Origin: Legionella qingyii
Lineage (GTDB): Bacteria; Pseudomonadota; Gammaproteobacteria; Legionellales; Legionellaceae
Length of the DNA stretch: 39,826 nt
Reading direction: 5' to 3'
Assembly (NCBI RefSeq): GCF_003184185.1
Contig: NZ_QHJG01000039.1
Location: forward strand, 1 to 39,826
In this document: positions 1 to 9,351 of the stretch, in pieces
Position numbering within the stretch: position 1 is the first letter of the stretch
Layout of the letters: every line of letters begins with the position of its first letter
Program-made: the position numbers and the translations under genes
Notes under the pieces: generated by a model
What the model was told of the DNA's origin: nothing
Database searches by the model: none
What the model saw: only the letters and a program-made list of their open reading frames with translations

Positions 1-1059
1 GTGCCGCATTGTTTTCGATAAAAGAATTTCGAAATTATGTATGCAAATTAGATAAGGGGCAATCCTTGCTATGGTCGTTTGAGTCATTAAAGCGACTTCG
101 GCGCGATCAGAAGCGCTTTCCATCTCCGCACAATCTTGTAATGTCTGCTTAATAAGCTCATTCGGAATTAATATATGTTTATAAAAAGATTTCCATTTGG
201 CGTTGATAAACAGGGGATTATGACTTAGCAGAGAAAATGCATTGATATCAGCATAATTATGGTATTCCTTATTGTCAAAAGGATTAGCAATATAACCAAA
301 TTTTGTTGGCCAATAGGAATTAGAAGAATGGGTTAAACACGTTAGAGACTTAAGATCCTCAATTGTGATGTCAAACGCATGGGCACCGTGTATTAAGTGG
401 AAAGGCCGGCGAGTATGAAACCCCATGATGCTATCTACGAACATCAAATCATGATCAATTTTAAAGAATACCACCTGAGGCTTACCATTGCGCTCTACCA
501 GATAAAAACCATAATTTCCTTTATGCAAATCATCCTCTTCCAAAGTATAAGAAGTTGCGAGGATGCTGGCTAAAGATTCATAATCAATGGTTAAATTTCC
601 ATCTATCTCCGCTTCAACTAGGCGCGCAAAAAAACCCTGCGGCAATTTATCCAGAAAATAAATGGGTATTTGGATGGGATCATTGGGGCGAAAAGGAGAA
701 GTGGTGCAACCTGTATTAGGATCATTTAATGTATAAAAGTCATGCTCTGAACGCTCCTTGTTTGCTATAACATAGCAAAGATGCTGAACGGCTAAACCAA
801 GAATATTTTTTTCCTCATCTACCACCAGGTTGTTGGATGGCGTTAGATCAGATAATAAAAACAAGCGAGCCAACTGGCTAAACATCACTTCCAAACGAGA
901 GAATTCCGCTCGATCGTATTTATTCTTTTTATAAATGATTTTATAGGGTGGTTTTTCCCGATTGGGAGGAGTATATACCGCTTTAAGATACGCCTCATGT
1001 CCCGATGCATGTGAAGCAGGCCCTAACGTAATGTCTCTAATCTGAAAAAATGCAGCCAT
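1..1059 (-). CDS. AnkK/LegA5-like effector with kinase-like N-terminal domain (3' end outside window)
   Basis: The reading frame opens at an ATG at 1059 and runs 353 codons without a stop to the window edge, so the C-terminus is missing. The visible part resembles the core of a lipid or protein kinase: a lysine-rich strand followed by a helix with Glu at residues 44-57, a catalytic-loop-like D-L-H-K-G-N at 177-182, and a metal-binding-like I-D-H-D at 201-204. Legionella LegA5/AnkK and Francisella OpiA are, as I recall, bacterial phosphatidylinositol 3-kinases with such motifs. I also recall that in L. pneumophila ankK lies a few tens of genes before rpoD, as here. The ankyrin repeats expected in AnkK would lie beyond the window. 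The kinase-like motifs are seen; PI3K activity and Dot/Icm secretion are inferred. No signal peptide is visible. The gene follows pilU on the same strand after 54 bases. Confidence 0.6.
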   Translation of the reverse strand, partial: MAAFFQIRDITLGPASHASGHEAYLKAVYTPPNREKPPYKIIYKKNKYDRAEFSRLEVMFSQLARLFLLSDLTPSNNLVVDEEKNILGLAVQHLCYVIANKERSEHDFYTLNDPNTGCTTSPFRPNDPIQIPIYFLDKLPQGFFARLVEAEIDGNLTIDYESLASILATSYTLEEDDLHKGNYGFYLVERNGKPQVVFFKIDHDLMFVDSIMGFHTRRPFHLIHGAHAFDITIEDLKSLTCLTHSSNSYWPTKFGYIANPFDNKEYHNYADINAFSLLSHNPLFINAKWKSFYKHILIPNELIKQTLQDCAEMESASDRAEVALMTQTTIARIAPYLICIHNFEILLSKTMRH

Positions 1060-1113
1060 GAACCATAGATCGGAATCAAATTGCTCTAAATTTTAACACG
1101 AAGAACAAAAAAA

Positions 1114-2220
1114 TCAATTCTCATCGATTGTCAAATTATCATCTTGTGAATCAAAGTCTGCGCTGCTATTTAAACGAATTTGCAAACCAACATTATTTTT
1201 TGAGTCAGCATACTTAATTGCATTTTCCTTGGAAATCACCCCATTTCGATATAATTTTAATAAAGCCTGATCAAAAGTCTGCATGCCCTGTTCGGTGCTG
1301 CGCTCCATAGCCTCTTTAATGTCATCAATTTTTCCTTTCTCGATCAAATCAGAAACATAAGGTGTATTTAATAATAATTCTACAGCGGCCATACGTTGAT
1401 TGTTCACACCGGGAATAAGACGCATTGAAATAATAGCTCGCAAATTAAGCGACAAGTCCATCAATACCTGTTTTCTTGCATCTTCAGGGAAAAAATTGAT
1501 AATGCGATCCATTGCCTGATTTGCATTATTGGCATGGAGCGTCGAAATACATAAATGCCCTGTTTCTGCATAGGCAATAGCATGCTTCATCGCATTGCGC
1601 TCACGAATCTCGCCGATTAAAATCACATCAGGAGCTTCACGCATTGCATTGATTAAGGCATTATCATAGCTCATTGTATCGATACCCACTTCACGTTGAT
1701 CCACTATGGATTTTTTATGCTGATGAATAAATTCGATGGGGTCTTCAATCGTTAAAATATGCCCACTTTGATTTTCATTGCGATAATCAATCATCGCCGC
1801 CAAAGTTGTTGATTTCCCCGATCCTGTAGCACCTACGACCAAAACCAGGCCACGTAACTCCATAACAATCGATTTTAAAATCAGCGGTAAATTTAATTGT
1901 TCAATTGAAGGAATCTTATTCTTGATATAACGCACCACCATAGAGATGTCTCCACGCTGGCGAAACAAATTAATTCTGAAACGCCCAACGGCGGCAATGG
2001 AGAGCGCCATATTCAGCTCCCAATTAGCCTCGAATTCTTTACGCTGATCATCATTCATCAGCGATAAAACAATTTCAGCCATTTGTTGGGATTTAAGTGG
2101 TACCTGGCCTACAGGAGAAATGACTCCTTCAATTTTAATATGGGGTGGCGCTCCTACACTAAAAAATAAGTCTGAAGCACCGCGGTCAACCATTAATTTA
2201 AAAAAAGGAGTTATGTCCAT
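1114..2220 (-). CDS. pilU: Type IV pilus retraction ATPase PilU
   Basis: This is a 368-residue hexameric secretion-type ATPase of the PilT/PilU branch, acting at the inner-membrane base of type IV pili to power retraction. Visible motifs are Walker A GATGSGKST (130-138), the Asp box around TIEDPIE (157-163), Walker B DVILIGEIR (198-206) and the His box ending STLHA (about 218-230). The N-terminus (MDITPFFKLMVDRGASDLFF) and the stretch RSTEQGMQTFDQAL near 310 match PilU rather than PilT. Pilus function is tied to natural transformation and twitching in Legionella; comF is also in this window. The ATG at 2220 is the only sensible start, preceded by a purine-rich TGGGATGATAT. Confidence 0.9.
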   Translation of the reverse strand: MDITPFFKLMVDRGASDLFFSVGAPPHIKIEGVISPVGQVPLKSQQMAEIVLSLMNDDQRKEFEANWELNMALSIAAVGRFRINLFRQRGDISMVVRYIKNKIPSIEQLNLPLILKSIVMELRGLVLVVGATGSGKSTTLAAMIDYRNENQSGHILTIEDPIEFIHQHKKSIVDQREVGIDTMSYDNALINAMREAPDVILIGEIRERNAMKHAIAYAETGHLCISTLHANNANQAMDRIINFFPEDARKQVLMDLSLNLRAIISMRLIPGVNNQRMAAVELLLNTPYVSDLIEKGKIDDIKEAMERSTEQGMQTFDQALLKLYRNGVISKENAIKYADSKNNVGLQIRLNSSADFDSQDDNLTIDEN

Positions 2221-2243
2221 ATATCATCCCACCATCGTCTGAA

Positions 2244-2275
2244 TATAGCCTGGTTGAAAAAGGGTCCAGGCTACG
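2244..2275. repeat. CCTGGG-family hairpin repeat, copy 1
   Basis: TAGCCTGG (2246-2253) and CCAGGCTA (2266-2273) form a perfect 8-bp inverted repeat with a 12-base loop. It lies between the 76-residue ORF and pilU, both on the minus strand, so it could also act as a terminator. It is related to the copies at 5152, 20881, 20931, 24626, 26864 and 31441. Confidence 0.7.
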
Positions 2276-2286
2276 ACAAGACAAGT

Positions 2287-2517
2287 TTAAGAAATCACCA
2301 AATCACGTATCCTTCGAATTTCCAATTCATTCTGGCACGTCTTTAAAAAAATCGCCTTGGCATTTTTTGCTGCCTCACTCTCTAGGGGCATTAACTCAAC
2401 CACTTCATAGAGACGCATCAAAAAATTCACACATTCTTCTTTAGTATATTCTATGGATTTCATTTTGGGAGAAAGACGTTTCTTTTTTATACTCTTATCC
2501 TCCAATTCACTTTTCAA
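2287..2517 (-). CDS. Small hypothetical protein downstream of radA
   Basis: A 76-codon ORF begins 6 bases after the radA stop, so it is probably translated from the radA message. The first codon is TTG (2517); an ATG at codon 19 (2463) is the alternative start, and neither has a strong Shine-Dalgarno sequence. The product is charged: a Lys-rich N-terminus, then a helical region with VNFLMRLYEVVELMPLESEA. No membrane segment or recognised domain is visible. I do not know its function. Its position behind radA and the protein-like composition favour a real gene, but the short length keeps confidence moderate. Confidence 0.5.
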   Translation of the reverse strand: MKSELEDKSIKKKRLSPKMKSIEYTKEECVNFLMRLYEVVELMPLESEAAKNAKAIFLKTCQNELEIRRIRDLVIS

Positions 2518-2523
2518 ATCAGG

Positions 2524-3873
2524 CTACATTTTTTCCAAAACTTCATGCAAATATTTAACAGGTTCGATTATCATTGAAGAGTTATTCTGTTTCGGCGCAT
2601 TGGCAAACGGGACAATTGCTCGTTTAAAACCATGTTTTGCTGCTTCTTTCAAGCGCTCTTGCCCACTTTGGACCGGTCTAATTTCACCTGCTAGGCCTAC
2701 TTCACCAAAGATAATGGTTTCCCTATCAAAAATTCGATTACGTAAACTGGATACTACTGCTGCTAATAAGGCCAAGTCGGACCCGGTTTCCGTCACCTTC
2801 ACGCCACCCACTACATTAATGAAAATATCTTGATCGTACGTAGCAATTCCTCCATGTCGATGTAAAACAGCCAGTAAAATAGCCAAACGATTGGATTCAA
2901 GCCCAACCGTCACACGCTTGGATTGCTGCCCATGTGCTTCATCAACCAGAGCTTGTACTTCAACCAACATAGGGCGCGACCCTTCCCACGTAACCATCAC
3001 GGCACTACCTGCAGTAGGCTCTGGCTGACGCGATAAAAAAATCGCTGAGGGATTAGCCACTTCTTTTAAACCTTTGTCCGTCATCGCAAACACACCGAGC
3101 TCATTGACTGCACCAAAACGGTTTTTAATGGCACGAATGACCCTAAACCGACTGTCACTTTGGCCTTCAAAATATAAAACACTGTCTACCATATGCTCTA
3201 AAACTCGTGGACCGGCTAAAGCACCCTCTTTCGTTACATGTCCAACCAGAAACACCGCGGTTTGCGTTAGCTTGGCAAAACGAACCAATTGTGCTGCCGA
3301 TTCACGCACCTGGCTTACCCCTCCAGGAGCAGAACTAATCGTTTCTGTGAAAATAGTTTGAATGGAATCGATAACGATGACTTTAGGATTTTCTTTTTGT
3401 GCTTGCGCAATAATTGACTCAACCTGGGTCTCGGCTAAAAGTCGTAATCCCGCCAAAGGCAATCCCAGTCGTTTGGCACGCATAGCTACTTGTTGTAAGG
3501 ATTCTTCACCAGTCACATACAAAACAGTTTCTTGCATGGAGAGATTGGCCAAGGTTTGCAATAACAAAGTCGATTTACCGATGCCCGGATCGCCGCCAAT
3601 TAGGACTACAGAGCCATAAACCAATCCCCCACCAAGTACTCTGTTAAGTTCGGATAAACCACAATCCATACGCACTTCTTTATCCATAACCACATCTTCT
3701 ACAGCTGTGATTACTGAGCGTTGATTCACCCAAGAACCGCTGCGCGAATTCCGACTCACCGGCATACCTTCTTCTGCGATCGAATTCCATGCCCCACACT
3801 GCGTGCACTGTCCAGCCCATTGCTTAAAAATTGCGGCACATTGACTGCATACAAATTGGGTTTTCGTTTTCAT
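2524..3873 (-). CDS. radA: DNA repair and recombination protein RadA
   Basis: RadA (Sms) is a RecA-related ATPase and branch-migration helicase that helps RecA extend D-loops in recombinational repair and natural transformation. The 449-residue protein carries the N-terminal C4 zinc finger (Cys9, Cys12, Cys23, Cys26), Walker A GGDPGIGKST (93-102), the RadA-specific KNRFG motif (250-254) and a C-terminal Lon-protease-like domain without a catalytic role. Length equals that of typical RadA (about 450-460). The ATG at 3873 is supported by the zinc finger starting eight residues later. It is divergent from xseB, with 187 bases between them. Confidence 0.95.
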   Translation of the reverse strand: MKTKTQFVCSQCAAIFKQWAGQCTQCGAWNSIAEEGMPVSRNSRSGSWVNQRSVITAVEDVVMDKEVRMDCGLSELNRVLGGGLVYGSVVLIGGDPGIGKSTLLLQTLANLSMQETVLYVTGEESLQQVAMRAKRLGLPLAGLRLLAETQVESIIAQAQKENPKVIVIDSIQTIFTETISSAPGGVSQVRESAAQLVRFAKLTQTAVFLVGHVTKEGALAGPRVLEHMVDSVLYFEGQSDSRFRVIRAIKNRFGAVNELGVFAMTDKGLKEVANPSAIFLSRQPEPTAGSAVMVTWEGSRPMLVEVQALVDEAHGQQSKRVTVGLESNRLAILLAVLHRHGGIATYDQDIFINVVGGVKVTETGSDLALLAAVVSSLRNRIFDRETIIFGEVGLAGEIRPVQSGQERLKEAAKHGFKRAIVPFANAPKQNNSSMIIEPVKYLHEVLEKM

Positions 3874-4001
3874 ACTTATTCCATCAGATTCAGTTGCCGT
3901 TAATATACACGATTTAGTTTATCGAATCTTCATTAGGCATCTCCTGGAGGCAGCCGAGAGAAACCAGGGAATACAATTCAAATAAAATTAATTTACTTAC
4001 A

Positions 4002-4029
4002 TTGAATCCTGAGTACAACTTAGTATAAT
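4002..4029 (+). promoter_or_regulatory. Sigma-70-type promoter of xseB-ispA
   Basis: TTGAAT at 4002-4007 and a perfect TATAAT at 4024-4029 are separated by 16 bases and sit 31 bases upstream of the xseB ATG. The predicted transcription start is near 4036, giving a short leader with an AGGA before the start codon. Confidence 0.6.
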
Positions 4030-4060
4030 CAGTACATTTTGCACAATCAGGACAAAATCT

Positions 4061-4282
4061 ATGAGCCAAGGTATGCATTTTGAGCAATCGATCACGGAAC
4101 TAGAGGAAATTGTCAGGCAACTGGAAAAAGGCGAACTTTCTTTAGAAGACTCACTGAAACAATTTGAAAAAGGAATTAGCCTGGCCAGACGTTGTCAGGA
4201 TGTGCTACAAAAGGCCGAACAGAAAATAGAAACATTAACCTCTGCAGAACCCAGCTCGGATGAACAATTAAGTGATAAGTAA
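4061..4282 (+). CDS. xseB: Exodeoxyribonuclease VII small subunit
   Basis: XseB is the small subunit of exonuclease VII, which degrades single-stranded DNA to acid-soluble oligonucleotides with several XseB chains bound to each XseA. The 73-residue, almost wholly helical protein shows the family signature: F-E-x-x-x-x-E-L-E-x-I-V at 7-18, then a stretch resembling [18 protein letters not shown]. The length is normal (about 80 in E. coli). The ATG at 4061 has an AGGA about 8 bases upstream. It overlaps ispA by 11 bases, the usual xseB-ispA arrangement; xseA is not in the window. Confidence 0.93.
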   Translation: MSQGMHFEQSITELEEIVRQLEKGELSLEDSLKQFEKGISLARRCQDVLQKAEQKIETLTSAEPSSDEQLSDK

Positions 4283-5153
4283 TTACATAAAACGGCACGA
4301 AGAATTTCTACAGCAAATAATCAATGACGCTTCTATACCTGCAACAATGATACGTTCTGCAATTAATTATTCTCTATTCCCTGGTGGAAAGAGAATCAGA
4401 CCTGTTTTGGTTTATTTAACCGGGGACTTGCTCGATCTTGATTTAAAAATTCTCGATGTTATTGCTGCAGCGATTGAATTAACGCATTGCTATTCGTTAA
4501 TTCATGATGATCTCCCTGCCATGGACAATGATGATCTGCGTCGTGGCAAACCGAGTTGTCATAAAGCTTTTGATGAGGCAACAGCGATTTTAGCCGGTGA
4601 CGGCATGCAACCTTTGGCTATTGAAGTCTTATTAACTCATCTTTCTCCACTGATTCAACCCCAACAAGTCATTGCGGTTACTCTTGAGCTTGTTAAAGCC
4701 AGTGGCATTAGTGGGATGGTAAGTGGACAAAGCCTGGATTTGTCTGAATTAGCGAAATCGTCTACGAGCGAAAAACAACTCAGAGAAATTCACTATCTTA
4801 AAACCGGGCGACTTATTTTAGCGTGCATTGAAATGGTTCTGAATGCTCGTGCAACATCGGAAGCACATCAAGTCGCCTTACGGACTTATGCCAGTCATTT
4901 AGGCCTGGTTTTTCAAATGCAAGACGACTACCTGGATCATTATGCTCCTGCAGACTTGGGTAAAGGGCGCTCCTCTGACTTGGCAAACCAAAAAACTACG
5001 TTTGCAACTCTGTATTCCAAAAATAAATTGGAGGAGGAAATCAACTCGCATTATCAAATTGCCGTTGATGCACTAAAAATATTTGATCGCAAAGCACTTG
5101 CATTGATTGACTTAACCAGGAAATTACAAGAACGTAGTAAATTAGACAGATAA
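4272..5153 (+). CDS. ispA: Polyprenyl (farnesyl diphosphate) synthase IspA
   Basis: IspA condenses dimethylallyl or geranyl diphosphate with isopentenyl diphosphate to give farnesyl diphosphate, the precursor of undecaprenyl phosphate and quinone side chains. The first aspartate-rich motif, [10 protein letters not shown] (79-88), is of the bacterial DDx4D type, and the second is QDDYLD (217-222). GGKRIRP near 38-44 binds the diphosphate. The 293-residue length is typical. The start is a GTG at 4272 inside the xseB stop region, so expression is probably translationally coupled. No dxs follows, unlike in enterobacteria; a photolyase lies downstream instead. Confidence 0.93.
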   Translation: MISNYIKRHEEFLQQIINDASIPATMIRSAINYSLFPGGKRIRPVLVYLTGDLLDLDLKILDVIAAAIELTHCYSLIHDDLPAMDNDDLRRGKPSCHKAFDEATAILAGDGMQPLAIEVLLTHLSPLIQPQQVIAVTLELVKASGISGMVSGQSLDLSELAKSSTSEKQLREIHYLKTGRLILACIEMVLNARATSEAHQVALRTYASHLGLVFQMQDDYLDHYAPADLGKGRSSDLANQKTTFATLYSKNKLEEEINSHYQIAVDALKIFDRKALALIDLTRKLQERSKLDR

Positions 5154-5184
5154 CCTGGGTTGCTCTACGCCCCACCCAGGCTAT
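5152..5184. repeat. CCTGGG-family hairpin repeat, copy 2
   Basis: CCTGGGT (5154-5160) and ACCCAGG (5174-5180) form a 7-bp inverted repeat around a 13-base loop. The repeat begins within the ispA stop codon. It may serve as an ispA terminator although no T-run follows. Confidence 0.7.
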
Positions 5185-5232
5185 AATTACAATCCAAAAT
5201 CAATCCGTGGCCTAAATTGAAAGGAGACAGGT

Positions 5233-6648
5233 ATGTCAACCGCAATCGTATGGTTTCGTCAGGACTTGCGCTGTCATGATAATCCAGCATTGTATGCAGC
5301 CTGTAAAAATCATCGCGAGATCATTCCTCTTTATATTTTAGAAGATCCCTGCGAATCAATCGGTAGATCGCAAGGTTGGTGGCTACATCATAGTCTCTCC
5401 AGTTTGCAAAAAGAATTAAAAAAACATGGCCTGGAGCTATGCCTAAGGAAAGGAAATGCTTTACTGATTTTAAAAAAACTCATGGAACATCATGCAATTA
5501 CTGAAATTTATTGGAATCGATGTTATGAGCCAGCCAGTATTGCGCGTGACAAACACATTAAGAAAGAATTGACCACTCTGGGGATAAAAGTAAACTCATT
5601 TAACGGAAGTCTGCTAAATGAGCCTTGGACCATCAAGAATAAAAATGGCGAGTACTTTAAAGTATTTACCCCATTTTGGAAACAATGCTTAAAGCAAATT
5701 GAAATACCAAATACTCTTATTGTTGATAAATGGCCTGATAGTCCTGAGATTAATTCAGACAACATATTCAATTGGAACCTTTTACCTAAAAACCCTGATT
5801 GGGCAAAAGAATTCCATGCGTTTTGGGAGCCTGGTGAGCTCGGCGCCCTGAAAAAGCTGGATCTTTTTATTCAACATCATCTGCAAAATTATAAAAAATA
5901 TCGTGACGAACCGAGTAAAACGGGCACATCGCGTCTGTCACCACATTTACATTTCGGCGAAATTAGTCCCTGGCAAGTATGGAGGGCAATTGATCAAGCC
6001 CAGTTTCAACAAGATTTTGACCTTGGCTCAGTCGAACGTTTTCTCGCAGAATTAGGATGGAGAGAATTCTCCTACCATTTACTTTATCACGCCCCTAGTT
6101 TGCCTCATGACAATTTTCGTCCAGAGTTCGATGCTTTTTTATGGCAAAATGATAATGAACAATTGAAACTCTGGCAAAAAGGGTTAACCGGTTTCCCCAT
6201 TATTGATGCTGGAATGCGTGAATTGTGGCGAACTGGCTACATGCATAACCGAGTACGAATGATTGTTGCCTCATTCCTGGTCAAAGATTTATTAATCGAT
6301 TGGCGAGAAGGAGCGAAATGGTTTTGGTATACACTCCTTGATGCCGACTTGGCAAATAATTCTGCCAGTTGGCAATGGGTAGCTGGCTCAGGAGCAGACG
6401 CCGCACCTTACTTTCGCATTTTTAATCCCATACTCCAAGGAGAAAAATTTGACCCCCAAGGTCAATACGTTAAAACATGGGTACCAGAATTAGCACAAGT
6501 TTCTAGTAAATGGGTTCACAAACCTTGGGAAGCGCCTCAAAATGAGTTACTCATTACCCTGGGTAAAGATTATCCTTTTCCCATAGTAGATCATAATCTA
6601 GCAAGGAAAAGAGCATTACAACTGTATCAAGAAATTAAGCGAAGATAA
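5233..6648 (+). CDS. phrB: Deoxyribodipyrimidine photo-lyase (CPD photolyase)
   Basis: Photolyase uses FADH- and light to split cyclobutane pyrimidine dimers. The 471-residue protein has an N-terminal antenna-binding domain (about 2-170, opening TAIVWFRQDLRCHDNPAL) and a C-terminal FAD-binding helical domain (about 205-471). Motifs seen are TGTSRLSPHLHFGEIS (230-245), LGWREF (274-279), GYMHNRVRMIVASF (335-348) and DADLANNSASWQWVAGSG (370-387), matching class I CPD photolyases; (6-4) and DASH subtypes lack this exact set. AAGGAG at 5221-5226 lies 6 bases before the ATG. The gene converges on bioC with only 15 bases between stops. Confidence 0.92.
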   Translation: MSTAIVWFRQDLRCHDNPALYAACKNHREIIPLYILEDPCESIGRSQGWWLHHSLSSLQKELKKHGLELCLRKGNALLILKKLMEHHAITEIYWNRCYEPASIARDKHIKKELTTLGIKVNSFNGSLLNEPWTIKNKNGEYFKVFTPFWKQCLKQIEIPNTLIVDKWPDSPEINSDNIFNWNLLPKNPDWAKEFHAFWEPGELGALKKLDLFIQHHLQNYKKYRDEPSKTGTSRLSPHLHFGEISPWQVWRAIDQAQFQQDFDLGSVERFLAELGWREFSYHLLYHAPSLPHDNFRPEFDAFLWQNDNEQLKLWQKGLTGFPIIDAGMRELWRTGYMHNRVRMIVASFLVKDLLIDWREGAKWFWYTLLDADLANNSASWQWVAGSGADAAPYFRIFNPILQGEKFDPQGQYVKTWVPELAQVSSKWVHKPWEAPQNELLITLGKDYPFPIVDHNLARKRALQLYQEIKRR

Positions 6649-6663
6649 GTATTCAATAAAATA

Positions 6664-7521
6664 CTAACTCTTGCGCCTCATGATCTGCGAAACAGGGATC
6701 ATGGTTTCTATCCCAAGTTCTGTTTTTCTTTGCTCGCCTTTCCAGGCATGTCCATAAACTACTTCATAGGTCAACGGATATTTCCCGTTATCAGTTTGCA
6801 GGGTAGAATAATTTTGCTCAAATTGTCGCCAAGCCGTTTTCCCGGTTAAACCCTGGTTTCTTTGAGGATTAATATTTTTTACCCCTTGAGCTTTTAAAGC
6901 CTGTAATAACTTGGGCAGACTTTCATAATGCACCGCCAATAATTCCATATCGACTACTGGCTCCAAGAAATGCTCTGCCATCAGATAATCACCTACATCA
7001 TGCATGTCAGCAAACTCATTAACATGAGCATGTTGATTTGCTCCGGACCAGGCGTATTTTAATTCTTTAAAGGTATCAGGACCCAAGGTAGTGAACATCA
7101 AGCATCCATTAGCTTTCATCACTCGATTCAATTCGCGAAAAACTTGCTGTAAAGGGCTACCCCAGTGAATCACTTGATTGGCAAAAATCAAGTCAAATGC
7201 GCCTGTAGCAAATGGCATATGCAACATATCTGCAGCCACTAAAGACCACTTGCGCCGCCAACCTTGTTTTTTTTGCGCCTGAATTAACATCAACGCTGCC
7301 AAATCCAAACCAACAACCTGGGCCTTTGGATATATTTTGGTCAATTCATAGGAAAAAAAACCTGGTCCACATCCAAGGTCAAGAATACGCTGTGGCTTCA
7401 TATTCAAATACTGCAATCGCTCTAATAAGCGTACTCCAATTTCTTGTTGTACCTTAGCAGCACGTTCATATTCAGCGGCATGTTGATTAAATGCCTTGCT
7501 AATTTCGTAGATAACAGCCAT
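6664..7521 (-). CDS. bioC: Malonyl-[ACP] O-methyltransferase BioC
   Basis: BioC methylates the free carboxyl of malonyl-ACP so that fatty acid synthase can build the pimeloyl moiety of biotin. The 285-residue protein shows class I methyltransferase motif I, LDLGCGPG (47-54), motif II near VVGLDLA, and the later DLIFANQVIHW typical of BioC. The N-terminal ISKAFNQHAAEYERAAKVQ is a BioC hallmark. Other bio genes are not in the window, but placement next to comF is common in gammaproteobacteria. The ATG at 7521 lacks a clear Shine-Dalgarno sequence. It is divergent from comF, 36 bases apart. Confidence 0.88.
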   Translation of the reverse strand: MAVIYEISKAFNQHAAEYERAAKVQQEIGVRLLERLQYLNMKPQRILDLGCGPGFFSYELTKIYPKAQVVGLDLAALMLIQAQKKQGWRRKWSLVAADMLHMPFATGAFDLIFANQVIHWGSPLQQVFRELNRVMKANGCLMFTTLGPDTFKELKYAWSGANQHAHVNEFADMHDVGDYLMAEHFLEPVVDMELLAVHYESLPKLLQALKAQGVKNINPQRNQGLTGKTAWRQFEQNYSTLQTDNGKYPLTYEVVYGHAWKGEQRKTELGIETMIPVSQIMRRKS

Positions 7522-7557
7522 TATAAAACCAGGAAAAATTAATGGATTCCAACGCTC

Positions 7558-8265
7558 GTGCGCCAGAAAATATGGAGTTTAACACAAAGTTTGCGCTTGT
7601 ACTCAATATGCGCCTTATGCAATCAATTTCATCATTGCAAAATGGCAGTATGCAGCGCATGTATTGAGCTCATGACTCGCTTAGGCCCTGCTTGCCGCTA
7701 CTGCGCTTATCCTTTACCCGATACGCATCTGCTAGTCTGTGGGCGCTGTATTAAAAAAACACCTCATTTCGATCGTGCAATCATTCATTACATCTTTGAA
7801 GAACCACTGCGCAGCCTTTTGCATCAATTTAAATACCATAATGGTCTTTATCTCGGTTCTTTTCTAAGTCACTTAATTCTAAATTCACTCAGTCATGAAA
7901 CCAAACCTCAATGTTTAATCCCTGTTCCTATGCACCCGCAACGCATCAAGGCACGCGGATTTAACCATGCAGCAGCTTTAGTTCGTTTACTCGCCCGAAA
8001 ACTACAGTTACCTTATGATTTAACCAGTTGTCAAAAGATCATTAATACAGAGCCCCAGGCAAGCCTTGATGGAGAACAAAGACAAAAAAATTTACGCCAT
8101 GCGTTTAAAACTAAAAAACTTCCCTGGCATCATGTAGCAATTATTGATGATCTCTTAACTACTGGCAGCACGGCCAATGAGCTGGCACTCACTCTAAAAA
8201 AATCGGGAGTAAAACAGGTAGACGTATGGTGCTGTGCACGAACCGTGGGTAAATCATCACATTGA
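7558..8265 (+). CDS. comF: ComF-family phosphoribosyltransferase-like competence protein
   Basis: ComF proteins are needed for natural transformation, probably in handling incoming single-stranded DNA. The N-terminus holds paired cysteines (C18, C21, C27, C32, C35, then C46-x-x-C49 and C61-x-x-C64) of a zinc-ribbon-like module. The C-terminal half is a PRTase fold with the PRPP-loop motif VAIIDDLLTTGST (193-205), preceded by LIPVPMHPQRIKARGFNHA (120-138). The start is GTG at 7558; an in-frame TAA 18 bases upstream and no nearby ATG make it the best choice. The gene converges on the site-2 protease gene with a 10-base gap. Confidence 0.88.
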   Translation: MRQKIWSLTQSLRLYSICALCNQFHHCKMAVCSACIELMTRLGPACRYCAYPLPDTHLLVCGRCIKKTPHFDRAIIHYIFEEPLRSLLHQFKYHNGLYLGSFLSHLILNSLSHETKPQCLIPVPMHPQRIKARGFNHAAALVRLLARKLQLPYDLTSCQKIINTEPQASLDGEQRQKNLRHAFKTKKLPWHHVAIIDDLLTTGSTANELALTLKKSGVKQVDVWCCARTVGKSSH

Positions 8266-8275
8266 ACATCAAAAT

Positions 8276-9340
8276 TTAGATTCGCTGCAGATCATTCATC
8301 AATAAATGAACCAATAACACACAAAATATAATAAATACCAGTCGATGTAATAAAAGCTCCATTGGCACTGAGACCGCTTTGCCGCGGACTTTTTCAATTA
8401 GCGCATACAGTATAGAACCTCCATCCAAGCCAGGGATAGGAACTAGGTTAATCACTGCAACGGCCAGACTTAAAGTGGCTATAAAAAATAGAAAAACAGC
8501 CACTCCCTGGGTGAATGAGGCTACTGACGCGGCAAAAATACCCAGAGGTCCTAACAATACTGAAAAAGGGATTACTCCAGTAAGTAATTGTTTCAATATC
8601 ATTAGAAAAAAATAAACCATATTGCCCATGTACTCATTCGTTTTATGTATTGCATCCATAAGAGATGAAGCGCGCAATGTATTTTTTGGCGCCGATAAAT
8701 CAGGTTTAATACCCAATTGCGTCAATAAAGATGTTTTTACTCCACGAAACTGCTGATGGCTTAAGTCAAGCATTGTTTTTGACTCTTTACCATCAGCCCG
8801 AATAAGCGTAACCGGAATATTGTTTTTTCCCCATAGAATCACTAAACGCATCCCCACATCACTCCAGGTCGGAGTAGCAGAACCGTCAATCGATTTGAAT
8901 TTATCGCCAGCAAGCATTCCTGATTGCGCGGCAGTACTGTTGGGGAGTACTTCTTTGATTTCTGGCAAAGTATATGTAAGACCTATGCTATACACTAAAA
9001 CAAAAGCAAACCATGCTGTAATCAGATTTGCCGCAGCCCCAGCCAATAAAATAAGAATACGCTGCCAAATCGGTTTTTTATCAAAACATACGGCGTGCTG
9101 TTTCGGATGCACCGGACTGATTCGTGTATTTTCTAATTGGACGTAGCCCCCTAACGGAAAAAAAGCCCATACCCATTCACAACCACTTCGACTTTGCCAA
9201 CGCAATAACGGCTTGCCAAAACCTATAGAAATTTTTTTGATTCGCACTGAAAAAATGCGTGCTACTAATGCATGCCCGCCCTCATGTATTCCAACAACCA
9301 AAATTAATGTAAGAATAATGGCGATAATTGCCAAAAGCAT
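8276..9340 (-). CDS. Site-2 protease, M50 family, single PDZ domain (RseP-like)
   Basis: This is an intramembrane zinc metalloprotease. The zinc-binding HEGGH (19-23) lies in the first membrane segment, and the second active-site motif INLVPIPGLDGG (297-308) lies in a C-terminal membrane segment. Between them is one PDZ domain (about 120-200). At 354 residues it is about 100 shorter than E. coli RseP, which has two PDZ domains. RseP proper usually sits with dxr/bamA, so this is probably a second, accessory site-2 protease. Its substrate is unknown. The small gene at 9352-9633 is 11 bases upstream on the same strand and may be co-expressed. Confidence 0.82.
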   Translation of the reverse strand: MLLAIIAIILTLILVVGIHEGGHALVARIFSVRIKKISIGFGKPLLRWQSRSGCEWVWAFFPLGGYVQLENTRISPVHPKQHAVCFDKKPIWQRILILLAGAAANLITAWFAFVLVYSIGLTYTLPEIKEVLPNSTAAQSGMLAGDKFKSIDGSATPTWSDVGMRLVILWGKNNIPVTLIRADGKESKTMLDLSHQQFRGVKTSLLTQLGIKPDLSAPKNTLRASSLMDAIHKTNEYMGNMVYFFLMILKQLLTGVIPFSVLLGPLGIFAASVASFTQGVAVFLFFIATLSLAVAVINLVPIPGLDGGSILYALIEKVRGKAVSVPMELLLHRLVFIIFCVLLVHLLMNDLQRI

Positions 9341-9351
9341 AAGCTACTCCT

